Part shown: in pieces, positions 50,575-61,800 of the stretch
Position numbering within the stretch: the stretch's first letter is position 1
Layout of the letters: every line of letters begins with the position of its first letter
Assembly (NCBI GenBank): GCA_018873245.2
Contig: JAEMBT020000002.1
Span: 7,848,001 to 7,912,000, forward strand
Direction: 5' to 3'
Source: Archegozetes longisetosus
Lineage: Eukaryota > Arthropoda > Arachnida > Sarcoptiformes > Trhypochthoniidae
DNA: 64,000 nucleotides
The notes under the pieces: model-generated
Told to the model about the DNA's origin: nothing
What the model saw: only the letters and a program-made list of their open reading frames with translations
The model's database searches: none
Position numbers and translations under genes: made by a program

Positions 50575-53356
50575 GGAGATAGATTGTGGTGCGTTCGTAG
50601 ATGCGATTCTTTTCTTAAAACTATCTCTTAATGCAGAGACCAATTCTGTCTAAAGTTTGCAACCCTACAAGTTTTAGAGCCTGAGGCAGAGAAACTATTT
50701 TTTAGCCGAAATACTAAAGAAAGCCAACGAAACTGGAGGTTCTATAATTGGTTTTTTATGAAGTTGATTAAAATTGCGTTATTTGCATAATTGGTGTCGT
50801 AAGCTTTACTCAGGAATAAAGCAAGTCTGGAGCTGTAAATTTTCCTTTTCTCAAAATTAGCTGTTTTTTAGACCAGCTCAAAATTGGCTTATATTGAATG
50901 AATGTGCAGCTACTGTGAAGAGTAGTTATGACCCATTCAAGGGCACCACACGTAGACTGAGATACACACAACACACAGGTAGGGGATAATAGTCTCTACA
51001 ATTGCTACCAGATTACTGAAGGCAAAGTTTCGGCAGCGATGCCTTTGGCATTTGAGCATTAGCTCAACCTATGACAAACTGAACTGAAGCATAAACTCAT
51101 TAAGTGAAATTTTTTATGGGTTTCACTTATGGAAAAAGACAGGTGCGAGTAGAATAACCTTCCCTTACCTGTCCCAACAAAGACTCCTTGAGAAACACAT
51201 CACCATTTTTTGGATTGATAGTGAAATAATTGGAGCCGTCCAGAAACATAGCTTTATCAATGCTATACTCGATAGAATCTTTGTCTTCATCTCTGGTCCG
51301 CACTGTAATTATACGACTCCCTAAAATAAGAACAAAAATCCAATCAACTATTAGGTGTGTCAGCATTTAGAGCAGAAAAAAATTCTGCTCCATCTTTGGC
51401 ATTAGCTCGGCTCAACACATATTTTTGACCACTCCCTTTAAAAATTATAAACTTCATGAATTTCAAAAATACTAACTCAAAATGCCAACTCGAAAAATGC
51501 TTTTCAGAGCTCTTAAATAGTGAAAAACTTATTTATGAGTATAATCATTATGCAATTGAACTTAAGTTTGCAAACCAATCGAAAGTACGGTGGGTTCATT
51601 CATTTAGGTATTCATTTATTCGTTTATGGTATGCATATAAGATTTAGCTACAGCTCGATATTTAGCTACCACTTGTTAACTAATATTTAATTTTTCATGT
51701 GTTTAGCTTTGCCAGTAAGTTTTCAAAAGAGGCAATATTAGCGAATGGGCACAATCAGTAAGCCTGAGATCCGTTTCGTGCACTTTGTTTTAGTTGATTT
51801 GCTTTTAATCATGCCTCCTATACCACCAGTAGATATAACATAAGAAAGAGAGCACTGAACTGTTCTCTTCTACTGTAAGATTGGTTTTGTTCTTTCAACT
51901 ATATCTGGTATAATAAATAATATAAGGCTTAAACTAGTAGCTACTGCTTCATAATAAGGTAGTTTCTCTCACGTCCCTATCCCTCCATTGCATCCCTGCA
52001 AACATTCACGCATTTTTCTCTACCAGCCAACTAATATCAAACGTCTCCGCTTTAGGCAAACTGTTTTACTATATATATCAGCTATATGAACATAACACAA
52101 CCAATAATTTCGATTTTGATTTTCTTTCAACTAGACTTCTACTGAGTTCTGCAAATAACTTTTTTTTATTATTAATAAAAATAACTATTCCTTCAAAAGT
52201 TGTTCGTTTGCTTTTCAGGATTGTATTGAGAGGTGGAACTGAATTTTAAGAACTTTTTTTGCCCTGCTCTTATTTCCAATCTTTAATTAGATTTTTTTAT
52301 CAATAGACATGACTTTTAAATCAGACATATATCAAGGTTAATGTGAATATTGGGCATCAATTTTTGAAAATCTTTCCAGTATTTCATATCTGAAACTAAA
52401 CAAGTTGTTTCATATCAAACATGCAAATTATTTATATTTTTTTTATAGCACTAAAGATTTTCAAGCAGATATTCAAATTAAAAACGATTTATGCCAGAAA
52501 ATGTGAGCTTAACGATTGCAATTGAAATATGCAAACAATTGGCAGTATGTCAGTTTTTAGACCTATTTTAAACACGACTATTACAATTAAAATATGAAAC
52601 CAAAATTGAGCACTTCAAGGAGCTTAACAAAAATTAATAGGCTATGTCAATTCATTTGATCTTTTGCAACAAAGGTTCATTCATTCAACTTAGTAACATT
52701 TAGATTTGGATAATATGATCTGAAATTATTAGAGCTGAGCGAATGCAAAATTACTAATTAGAATCATAATAGTGTTGCCTGACTTAGAGCAATAACACTA
52801 AACTTACCAATTGGTTCATTTTCAGGTATGAGCCATTCTCGCTTAAAATCGAAAACCGGTGGACTATTATGACCAGGGAATCCAAATCCTTTATCAATTA
52901 AATTTGAATTAGCTTTTTCAGATCAAATACTAAAGCATTGAAAACTACATGATTTCTATTGTGTAAGACTGCATCAAAAACTACATCAAGCGATTAATCA
53001 TTTGGCTAACTAAGGTTGCAGTCAAATAATTTAAACTTGTTTAATAAGACTAAAAACTATAGAATTGATTTTCATTCAATCTTTCTGTTGAGTGACAGTG
53101 TATTGATGTAACTAATTATTGATCAGGTTATTTAAAATGCTAAACTCACTCAAAACAAATCTAAAACTAAACGAAGAGAAGTCTAAAATTAAATGAAAAT
53201 AAATCTAAAATATTTAGTAAGAACTGAAGCAAAGTGAGATGAATTAGATATCAGTAGCCGTTTTATGATTCATTTTGGTTGTCAACTCTTACCTGATGTT
53301 GTTGTGCACACCAGGAGTGTAAGCGTCAGCCACGACATTACAACATTTAATATCAT
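47363..53356 (-). CDS. Cad96Ca: Cad96Ca (Stitcher) receptor tyrosine kinase, eight exons
   Basis: Exons in coding order: 53356-53293, 52912-52808, 51320-51169, 49329-49279, 49196-48057, 47991-47869, 47810-47729, 47664-47363; 672 residues. The first exon encodes a signal peptide ([11 protein letters not shown] region). One cadherin repeat follows (about 30-137), with [36 protein letters not shown] and VYVRVLDSD. Then come a Ser/Thr-rich stalk, one membrane span (about 263-287) and a kinase domain (about 376-660). The kinase has GxGxxG as [12 protein letters not shown] Lys at about 403, HRDLAARN at about 507-514, DFG at about 527 and PIRWMAIES, and the tail ends [11 protein letters not shown]. 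It is the receptor known in Drosophila for epidermal wound repair. All joins keep frame. The exon 2 acceptor has a poor pyrimidine tract and is the least certain. The protein is shorter than the fly one (about 770), mostly in the ectodomain. Confidence 0.93.
50528..50575. repeat. (GA)n microsatellite in a Cad96Ca intron
   Basis: A GA run, slightly imperfect at both ends, lies inside the 1.84-kb intron between exons 3 and 4. Confidence 0.97.
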
Positions 53357-54572
53357 TGTTCTTATTAACTTAACTTAAATATATCTCACAAATCACTTCA
53401 CTTTCAAACATAATTAAATAAATATTAAATTAGTTCACCAAACAGTTGACGACTACATACTTCTGCAAATTAGTTATATAACAATATGTGAGCAAAACAT
53501 TTTCAAATATGATTTTATGGTTTTTCAGTCTTATGCACTCCTCAGTAATGGCAAACTAGAAGCAGAAGCAACACAACCAAAACTTAACTCAAAACTCAAA
53601 AATGTCGACGTCAGGAGTTGTCGAACAACTTAAGACTGAACTTTTGATAAAGAGGGCAACTTTTAAGGGCCAAACCCCAGAACTGCTTGGAGCGAAGATG
53701 GGCGAAAATAGGGTCATCTTGACGATGAACACAAGTCGTTACACTTGCGAAAATTGCTAATATGCGCTTCAATGCATTGCTAGATTGCAATGTAAAAAAC
53801 TAATCTATAAACCAAGTGTCATATCAGGTTCAGCCAAATTAGAATACACTCTAAACTTGTTTAGCAATCACAATAAATCTAACTTTTCTATGCATAAATC
53901 ATTTCAACACTATTGTTCTGACTGTTTAGCGCAGCCGACCAATACTTGAATCTAGTATGAGGACAATCGACAATATGCAGATGTAATGGCTCGCAACTAG
54001 ATAAATACGACCCAAATTCCTATTTTAACATTTTAGATGCTAAATAATTGATAAGAAAACAATTTGTTGTTGGACCAGTTTCAAAGTCAAGGAATCATTA
54101 GATCAATAGTAAAAATGTATTTAACATCTTTTGTTGAGAATAAGGATAAAAAAGTTAGTTTTTAAAAACAAGTATATAATTTGGTTTGAAAAATTGTTTC
54201 GTGATATACAGCTTACTTTTGTAATAACAATGATAACAATCCTTTTATGCTATCATTCAAGACTATACATAAATTTGATACTCTATAGTAAAACCTAACT
54301 TCAATACACGATTAAATGGGATTCAAAAAGAGAGTAAAACCCTTCACTTCCTATCTTCTCGTTTGGTCTCTTTTTAAAAATCATTTAACCGTATCTTCAA
54401 GTTGAAGGTTTAACGTTATATTTTATTTATTAAGTGCAAAAGGAATTGTTATTAGCAATTATTTAATAAACTTCAAAGGCTACTGAAATCATATTTACAA
54501 ATAAGAGAATTTAATAGTCGGAAAATTTTTAGGGTATGATAGACTGTATGATAAATAATTAGTTACAAATCT
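53357..54572. other. Cad96Ca upstream / DnaJ downstream spacer
   Basis: 1.2 kb between the Cad96Ca start and the DnaJ-gene stop, both on the minus strand. It should hold the Cad96Ca promoter and the DnaJ 3' UTR. A minus-strand AATAAA (TTTATT on +) near 54424 is a candidate poly(A) signal. I see no gene and no clear TATA box. Confidence 0.5.
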
Positions 54573-56300
54573 CTACCATATGACATACTGCTGCGACAAC
54601 TTTTGCAAGTGTTCGCACGATGGCGTTTTCAGATTTTTAGCTCTTTCTTCCAAGTCTCGATCTCTAAAATTTCTCGCTCTCCATATCATACTTTCTTCTG
54701 CAGAAAGGATTAAAGGATGAGTTAATTTTTGAAAAGATTATTAATTGATTGATACGTACTGTAATTGCGTTCTCTAAAACAAGATGCCCTCAGATTACTC
54801 AAATAATCCTCCTCTACTTGTTGTTCGATCCTTCGTATACTTCCCTTATAGTCACGTTCAAAATTGTCTTTTACAAAATAAGGTACTTCTAAATTATTTG
54901 TTTTACGTTCATATGAATACTTCCTGTAAACAAAACAAACAATCAGTTGAGACACTTATGCTAATAAGTTTCCGTTTAAATGTTACGTTCAATATTGATT
55001 TGATATAAGCTCACTCATCATTACATTCTTACATCTCATGAATAACTAATCTATAGATTATCGACCGCACGCAACAGCAGTTTTAATTGCTCACTTTTTT
55101 TCATACCTAATTAATTCTAGATTGTTTTCAATCAATTTTTTGATTGTTATCATGCCTTATCATTCATTATGATAAACTCTAAATACCTTAGAGTAATCTA
55201 ATGCTAGAACTTATCTACAATTGAAATTCCTATTCAAGAGTCGTTCATTTAACTGTACTTAAGGTCAACAATTAGAACAGAAAACTCAAATCATTTCAAG
55301 ACTTACTGAGTCCGACTTAAGCTGTAAGCGGGATCAGAAACAAAGAATGTACTCATTAATGAAAGGCAAAGTAAGACCAGGACTGGCATCATCTGTAGCA
55401 ATACACTATAACCACTCGCAGCCTCTTGATTCTGGTGTTGAGCGTGGTGTCGATTGGCTTCACGCCATCGATTGCCTCTTCGGACATAGACATTACCAGA
55501 AGGAAATCCTCCACCAAAGAACATATTAAATATTTCGTCGGCAGAGATATCTCCTTCAAAACCTCGAGTGTAATCATAATACCCGTTGTCGTAATAGCCG
55601 CTATGAGAAGATCGTCGTCTCTGTTGCTCTTCAGAGCCGTACAAGTCATACTGTTTTCTCTTTTCGGTATCACTCAAGACAGCGAATGCGTTACCGATTG
55701 CTTTGAAGGCTTCTGAGGCCCCAGGAGCTTTGTTCTTGTCGGGATGAAACTGAAGTGCCAGCTTTCGGTACTGCTTCTTAATGTCCGTATCACCGGATTC
55801 TTTAGTAACTCCTAATATTTCGTAATAATCTTTGCATTTCTTGATCGCTTTGACAGCTGCTACCTGTTCGTCGGTATATTCGCGATGTGAATGATAACTG
55901 TTAGCATTTTTACTACTATTTTCTGCATTTCCAGAATTAAAGCTACTACTTCGATCACTACTATTAAATCTGGACTCTTCTGACGAATTAAATTCTGACT
56001 GATTTTGATCCGGTGTTCTCTTCTCATTGCTATCACTACTTGAGTGGCTGTTAGAATGACGTCGACTATTGCTCTGATTGATTAGGATCTCAATTAATTC
56101 TATCAAATAATTAAATCAATTATTAGTTAAATGTAATAAATTGAATAAATGAAGTAGCAATTCAGACCTTTAGCCTCTTCTGAAGGATAGAGTTTCTCAG
56201 CTTTTGATAAATATTTGAGAGCCTTTTGGTTTTCATTTAATTTAATATAATTTTTTGCTAATTCTATACATCTCAAGCTCTCGTCTCTATTACTGTCCAT
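54573..56300 (-). CDS. DNAJB12: DnaJ homolog, DNAJB12/14 type, four exons
   Basis: Exons in coding order: 56300-56168, 56099-55307, 54923-54760, 54697-54573; 404 residues. The N-terminus [18 protein letters not shown]... with [14 protein letters not shown] is the helical repeat typical of DNAJB12/14. A Ser/Asn-rich linker leads to a J domain at about 134-199 with the essential HPD at 163-165 (LQFHPDKN). A Gly/Tyr/Phe region follows, then one membrane span at about 275-298 and the DUF1977 domain, including [16 protein letters not shown] and, in the last exon, KTPSCEHL. Known role: a tail-region-anchored ER J-protein that recruits cytosolic Hsp70 for quality control of membrane proteins. All joins keep frame and two introns are about 65 nt. 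The upstream start is supported by the family N-terminus. It could be called DNAJB14; invertebrates normally have one gene for both. Confidence 0.94.
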
Positions 56301-57348
56301 TTATAACTCTTTTATATTTAATTTATTCTTCTAATTCCAAACTAATCTCTTATATATTTACTAAATATCCGTTAAAATAATAACTAAATAAATAAAATGA
56401 ATGTCTTTTTAAAGACGACGTCATTCCTAAGCATTGCTAAACACATCAAAATCAATGTTTTTCCTGAAAACTGATAGACCTCTAAAACACGATAGAGGTC
56501 GAAAACCTAATGCCATTCATGCATTCTGTGCTAAATCTATGAGGGGTTTATAGCTTGTGGTTCACTTTTTCACGTTTAAACAACTTTTTCAAATATTTTT
56601 TTTAAATTTAATCAATTATTCTGATTAAGGTACACTGATGTGAGAATTGATTGTATTATAAAATAATAAAAAATGATCTCAAGTTAACTCCTATTTCTAG
56701 ACCTTAGATCTCAACGTTTTAAGGTCAAAAGTTTTATCGAACCACTTTTCCTAAGATTGTCCTTCTCACTTCTGAAATAATTAATATTCAAACTAAAATT
56801 TCACATTAAGACCTAATTTTCGCTGAATCTCAAATTATAGGAAAGCTGATAAAGATTGAGAAGTGATCCCAGAAGTACATCATAAGAAATTTAATATTGA
56901 GTTTATGAATGCATAAGTCACAAGTCATTATTGATTTTCTTGTATGAGCTCTATAAATAATTGCTTTTCAAGGTATTTATTTTTACAAATATTTAGCAAA
57001 CTAAAGCATTTAAATCTTTATACAACCTCTGTTGAGCTAGTCCTCAGATTATTTTAATCTAATTACACAGGTGTTAGCTTCCCTATTCGTTTGAAAAGTT
57101 GTTTTGATTTCAAGCTAAACATCAAGTAACTTAATCTCAAAGATCTTTCAAACATTTAATCAAACCAATTTTGATAATAAAAACATTGATAAAAATTCAA
57201 CTTTGTTCAAGACATATTTGAAAAATAATTTAATAGTTTCATAAGCAAAAATACAAATTTGTGGGCTCTAAAATTAGAGTCAAACTGTAATGTAGTAAAT
57301 TTTAATGAATAAAATCTCATCGAAAATGTACAGTAAATATTATTTAAT
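56301..57348. other. DnaJ upstream / LTV1 downstream spacer
   Basis: 1.05 kb of AT-rich DNA between two minus-strand genes. It must contain the DnaJ promoter and LTV1 3' UTR. A minus-strand AATAAA lies at about 56976, and ATTAAA variants lie nearer the LTV1 stop. I see nothing else. Confidence 0.5.
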
Positions 57349-58818
57349 TTAGCATAACTTAACTCCATTTAAACTTTTCTGCAAATTAATCACCTCTTTA
57401 TTCATTCTCAGTTCTTCTGATTTAAATGCTATTTTGTTTGCTTTCTTCTCAAGCCTTCTCTCACGTCGATATTCTTTGAGCGCAGATTTTCTCAATTTTC
57501 GTTCAGCAGGATTTTCGTCCTTTGATCGCATAGACAAAACAGACAATCGCGAAGCAGTTGAACGAACAGATTTAGAGCCCGTTTTAGAAAAATCATCTTT
57601 TACATTATTCATGGCGTCCAGTTTTGCCAACTTTTTAGCCGTCAATCCGGGCTTATCCAAAACCCCGATTGGTAGACCTGTTTTTTCATTTATTCTAAGC
57701 CTTTTCGGGTAGGTATCACTTTCTTTGATGAGTTTCGGATGATTATAGAGATTTGAATACGTGCTAATAATTGATTCACAATCAAACCTATCTTTATCTC
57801 CCTTCTTACTATTTTCGTAAATCTCTATTTCAGTCAGTTCTTCGCTGTTTTTCGAATCCTTATTATAATAATTTAAAAACGACTTCGAGTCAACGTTCTC
57901 ATAAACTTCTTTATAATTCTTCGCTTCTTCATATTCTTCTACTAATTTTGTCATTAATTCACTGTTATTTGGATCGATATGGCCCTCAATCTCATCGAAA
58001 TCAAGAGCTCCGATATCGCAATCGTTTGCATATTCCCTCTCATAAAGTGTCTCAAATCGTTCATCTAAAATCGTTAAGTTCTTATTTCTTCTTATGACTG
58101 AAGAAGTCATCGAATAATTAGTGAATTGAGATTTTGTTTCTTCGTCTGCAAACAAATGGTTTCGATCGTTAGTTTGTGAGCGATCGTCACCACAAACTGT
58201 GGACACATCCTCTTCATCAGATTCCTCAGTTCCATCTTCACTATCTGTCATATCTTCCCATTGATTGTCCTCATCTTCGTCACTAAGGTCTTCGCCCTCT
58301 GCCTGTTGTATAAAGTCATCATCGATTTGATTGTTTGGGTCATCGAAGTCAAAATCTTGATCCATGGCCGCAACCAAGTCTGGATCCCAATCAGGTTGAG
58401 GTCCAACTGGAAGAACTCCTTTATTAAGAAGTCCTTCTTTTTCTTCGACATTAGAGGCAAATAGAGAGGAAGGAAATTGTAACTTATTTGAGTTGGTTTT
58501 GGACTGGTTTTTATCTTGTTTTTTATAATCGATTTGCTGCCACTCATTGAGATAGTTGACATCACGTAAATGTTGTAAATAATTATATTCATCATCAAAA
58601 TAGATGCCATACTTTCTCTGCTCATTCAATCGATCTTCTTCTGTATTTTCATCTATAGTCTGATTAGCACGTGTTTGTGTTTCACCACTTACTCCACTAA
58701 TGGGAACCAATACGTGTTGTGGTGCTCTTTCATCAGCAATAAGAGGATCTCTTTGACTTCTATGAACTAATTTAAAAGTGATGCTAGATTTCTTGTCGAA
58801 TCTCTTCTTTCTTGCCAT
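57349..58818 (-). CDS. LTV1: LTV1 homolog, 40S ribosomal subunit biogenesis factor
   Basis: A 489-residue protein in one uninterrupted frame. The N-terminus has the family hallmark block (FKLVHRSQRDPLIADE, followed by APQHVLVP). The middle is highly acidic (DEDEDNQWEDMTDSEDG region) and includes ERFETLYEREYANDCDIGALD and DPNNSELMTKLVEEY. The C-terminus is basic and helical (RKLRKSALKEYRRERR). Length is close to human LTV1 (475). Known role: it binds pre-40S particles, helps assemble the beak proteins near uS3 and is released on phosphorylation by casein kinase 1 before export or maturation. The start is the first ATG and is fixed by the conserved N-terminal block. Having no intron is unlike the split genes to its left. 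Confidence 0.95.
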   Translation of the reverse strand: MARKKRFDKKSSITFKLVHRSQRDPLIADERAPQHVLVPISGVSGETQTRANQTIDENTEEDRLNEQRKYGIYFDDEYNYLQHLRDVNYLNEWQQIDYKKQDKNQSKTNSNKLQFPSSLFASNVEEKEGLLNKGVLPVGPQPDWDPDLVAAMDQDFDFDDPNNQIDDDFIQQAEGEDLSDEDEDNQWEDMTDSEDGTEESDEEDVSTVCGDDRSQTNDRNHLFADEETKSQFTNYSMTSSVIRRNKNLTILDERFETLYEREYANDCDIGALDFDEIEGHIDPNNSELMTKLVEEYEEAKNYKEVYENVDSKSFLNYYNKDSKNSEELTEIEIYENSKKGDKDRFDCESIISTYSNLYNHPKLIKESDTYPKRLRINEKTGLPIGVLDKPGLTAKKLAKLDAMNNVKDDFSKTGSKSVRSTASRLSVLSMRSKDENPAERKLRKSALKEYRRERRLEKKANKIAFKSEELRMNKEVINLQKSLNGVKLC

Positions 58819-61800
58819 TATTTATTTGATTTAAATTAAATTGTAAACCAAAACAGACTCAGTTTATTATAAGTGTGTTGTTTTGTTATGAAATCACTAC
58901 ACATGTAATAAAATACAACCACTAGAGGGAAGCACTACTATTGCAAAACTATTGAAAATTTCATTAGAGTCTGTTTCATCAAACTTTTCAATTTAAGATT
59001 GGATCTGAAATAAACCATTTTAGCTGAAGTCCCATATAATAAAAGCATTGAAATAAGATGCATCCAATGAGCAGATTCTGAATTTGTGGATGTTTTAATT
59101 TACTTATTAAGCTCTAATCTTAAACTGGAAAGTTGTATTGGAAAATATGATAATTTGCAGTGGCAAAGCCAGGAATTTGGGGTGGGGGTTCCACAAAACT
59201 CAAAATCCACTGATCATATTCGATTGCTTGAATATATAATTTTCCTATTTAAACCTATTGGGCTATAGCTTTAAGCTTGAATTGTGAAGTATTTTTACTT
59301 TGTTTTGTAGTAAGTATAATAAATTAAGAAAATTTATATTCAAAAATATGGAACTCTTTCCGTCGATTAGAGACAAATTTGACTCGAAGGTGCTCAAGTA
59401 TCGGAAGCCCCTATCAGCTAAGCTATCATTTATTAATAATTAATCATTAACGGGTTACCAAAGTATATATTCTTTGAGTTAATAAAAGCGCTAATAAACT
59501 TAGATTATCTTTTATTGAATGTTTCACACATCTTACAGATTACAACTATTGCATTATTACTACTTTATTAATGTTTAGTAAAATATATGTAGTCTGAATA
59601 AATGATGAGTAGGACTTAGCATGACTTCTTTAAAAAGCACGAACTTGTAGTACATGAAGTTTTAAGATTGTATTAATAAATAATTGATGAGTAAATTGAT
59701 TGTCTTAAACCTAAAGCAACTTGCGTTTACATCTATTACATAGTGTAAAATTTCATTTAAATAATAAGTTTCAACGTCTATGCAGATAATGACAGGCGAA
59801 GAAAATTTTTCAAACTCGAATACAATCAAAATGTAAGCTTTACTTATTAAGCAACTTAATATTATAATAAGGGATATTTGACATCGTTTTCCGCTAACTT
59901 TGAATAATATGTAAGAAGGAAATGAGTGAAAAAATGAATAAAAATGTGTGAAACATATAAGTTATACAATCATTTACGATCTATATCACAGTCGATTTAA
60001 TATATTAGACAATTTTTAAATTTATGTGAAAAAGTATTAGGACTAAAATGATTGTAAGAAATTATTGTAACTCACAATCAAAGTTATAAAGAGTTGAAAA
60101 ATTTTTGAAAAACATGAATGCATTCTTTCAAGTAGAATAAGAAACAATTCAATTGTGAGTAAAACTAAATTATATATCATTTAGCAGGTGTGTCGTCTCT
60201 GAAATTATTAATTTTAGGGCCATAATAGAGAAAAATTGTGAGTTAGTACACTTGTGGAAGTAACACATCCGCCTTTACCTCATAATATTGACTGTGTTTT
60301 TAGTCAAAAAAGGTCCGCAGGGGTAAAGTGTGATCATATCAGTTGACGACTGATTCTTGTTTATCTATAAAACTCACACAATAGATTTGATGAATATTCG
60401 CAGTTGAAGAGCAGGATATTTAAGGAGTCAAACTTGGCCTCAATCTAATCAATCACAAATTATATTAGCAATTACTTCAGTTTTATTCATTGGGACGATC
60501 AACATATAATTATTTGGTTCTTAAAATAATCTTTTCATAATAATGGATTTGAAATATATTTTGATGAAAAACAAATTGTTTGCATAGTATAATAGATTAA
60601 GTCGATATATGCATCTTGTTAGTGTCAGATATACAGTTGAACTTGTCTAACTTGAATGTATAGTTAAACTCTTTTTAAAAAGTGTAAGAATAAGCCTGAA
60701 TTTCTTATATATTTAATTTTATGTCTTTGTTAGAAAAGGGCTTAACAAGGTGTTAAAGATAGAGAGATTTTACTGTATATGCATATTATGAAAGCCACAA
60801 GCAATATATGCATATTGTTAGAGTAATAAGTTATATATGTATATTCTTAGAGTTATCTATCATTTTAACAGTATTGATGTTCTTAATACGTTAGTGGTAG
60901 CCATCCTTTAAGATCACTATCAACACAAATAGCTCTCCGTAATGATCTATTATTAAGTTCTGCATCAATGACTATCTGTTCTATTTTGTCGGGTTAGCGG
61001 CTGAGTAGATGTCCGGAAGTTTTTAAACAAACTATTCAATTGGTCCGCAAAAATGCTATCAATTTTTATGCATCAAGTCTAATAGTGAGGACTGTCTATT
61101 GTTAGGTAATTTACTGAGCCCGAAAATCATATCTTATTTGATGTAATTTTTATAATAGGATAGTAGCAATATCTTACTTGATTTTAGGTTACGCAATATC
61201 AATACTTTATAAGATTATGTTATTCTTCATTTTAGATCAAACTTGAATGCATAATTCTATTAATTTTTTACTGCATTCCTTAGATTATACCCATATAACT
61301 AAATGATAAGGAAATTTTGTTTGGCACCAATTTTATGTTATATCAATTACTGTCAGTTCATTCCTCAAGTTTCAACAATTCCAATGAAAAAAGTTTGTAA
61401 AAATTGGACAATTAAACAAAAATGCATCTAAATATGCTAAATTATCTAAATGTTATGTTCTCTTTTGTTTGTTCAACAATAGATACGAAACAAAAGTGTA
61501 ATTTGACTTGATAAAACTTAAGAATTTATTAATTTATTATTCCAATTGAGTCATTGGGACAATAAGAAAACAAAACTAAGCATTAAAGTATTATTATTGA
61601 TAAATCTAGATCTGGAAAAAGTAAAATCATTCGCCTTAAGTCAAATAAGGTTAAAAGTAAATTAATCAGATAGCTAGATTAAGATCATTCACTCATTATT
61701 TTTACTCTTCTATCAATTTGAATACTGAAAAAGTGAACTTTCAAGGCTTAGTTGTAGTGAATTGTATGATTCATGTGAGTTATACTTTTGATTAGTGATA

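Noticed and set aside
57434..58625. Several frames of 67-125 codons overlapping LTV1 in other frames
   Set aside because: Shadows of the acidic and basic low-complexity parts of LTV1, which has a complete conserved frame.
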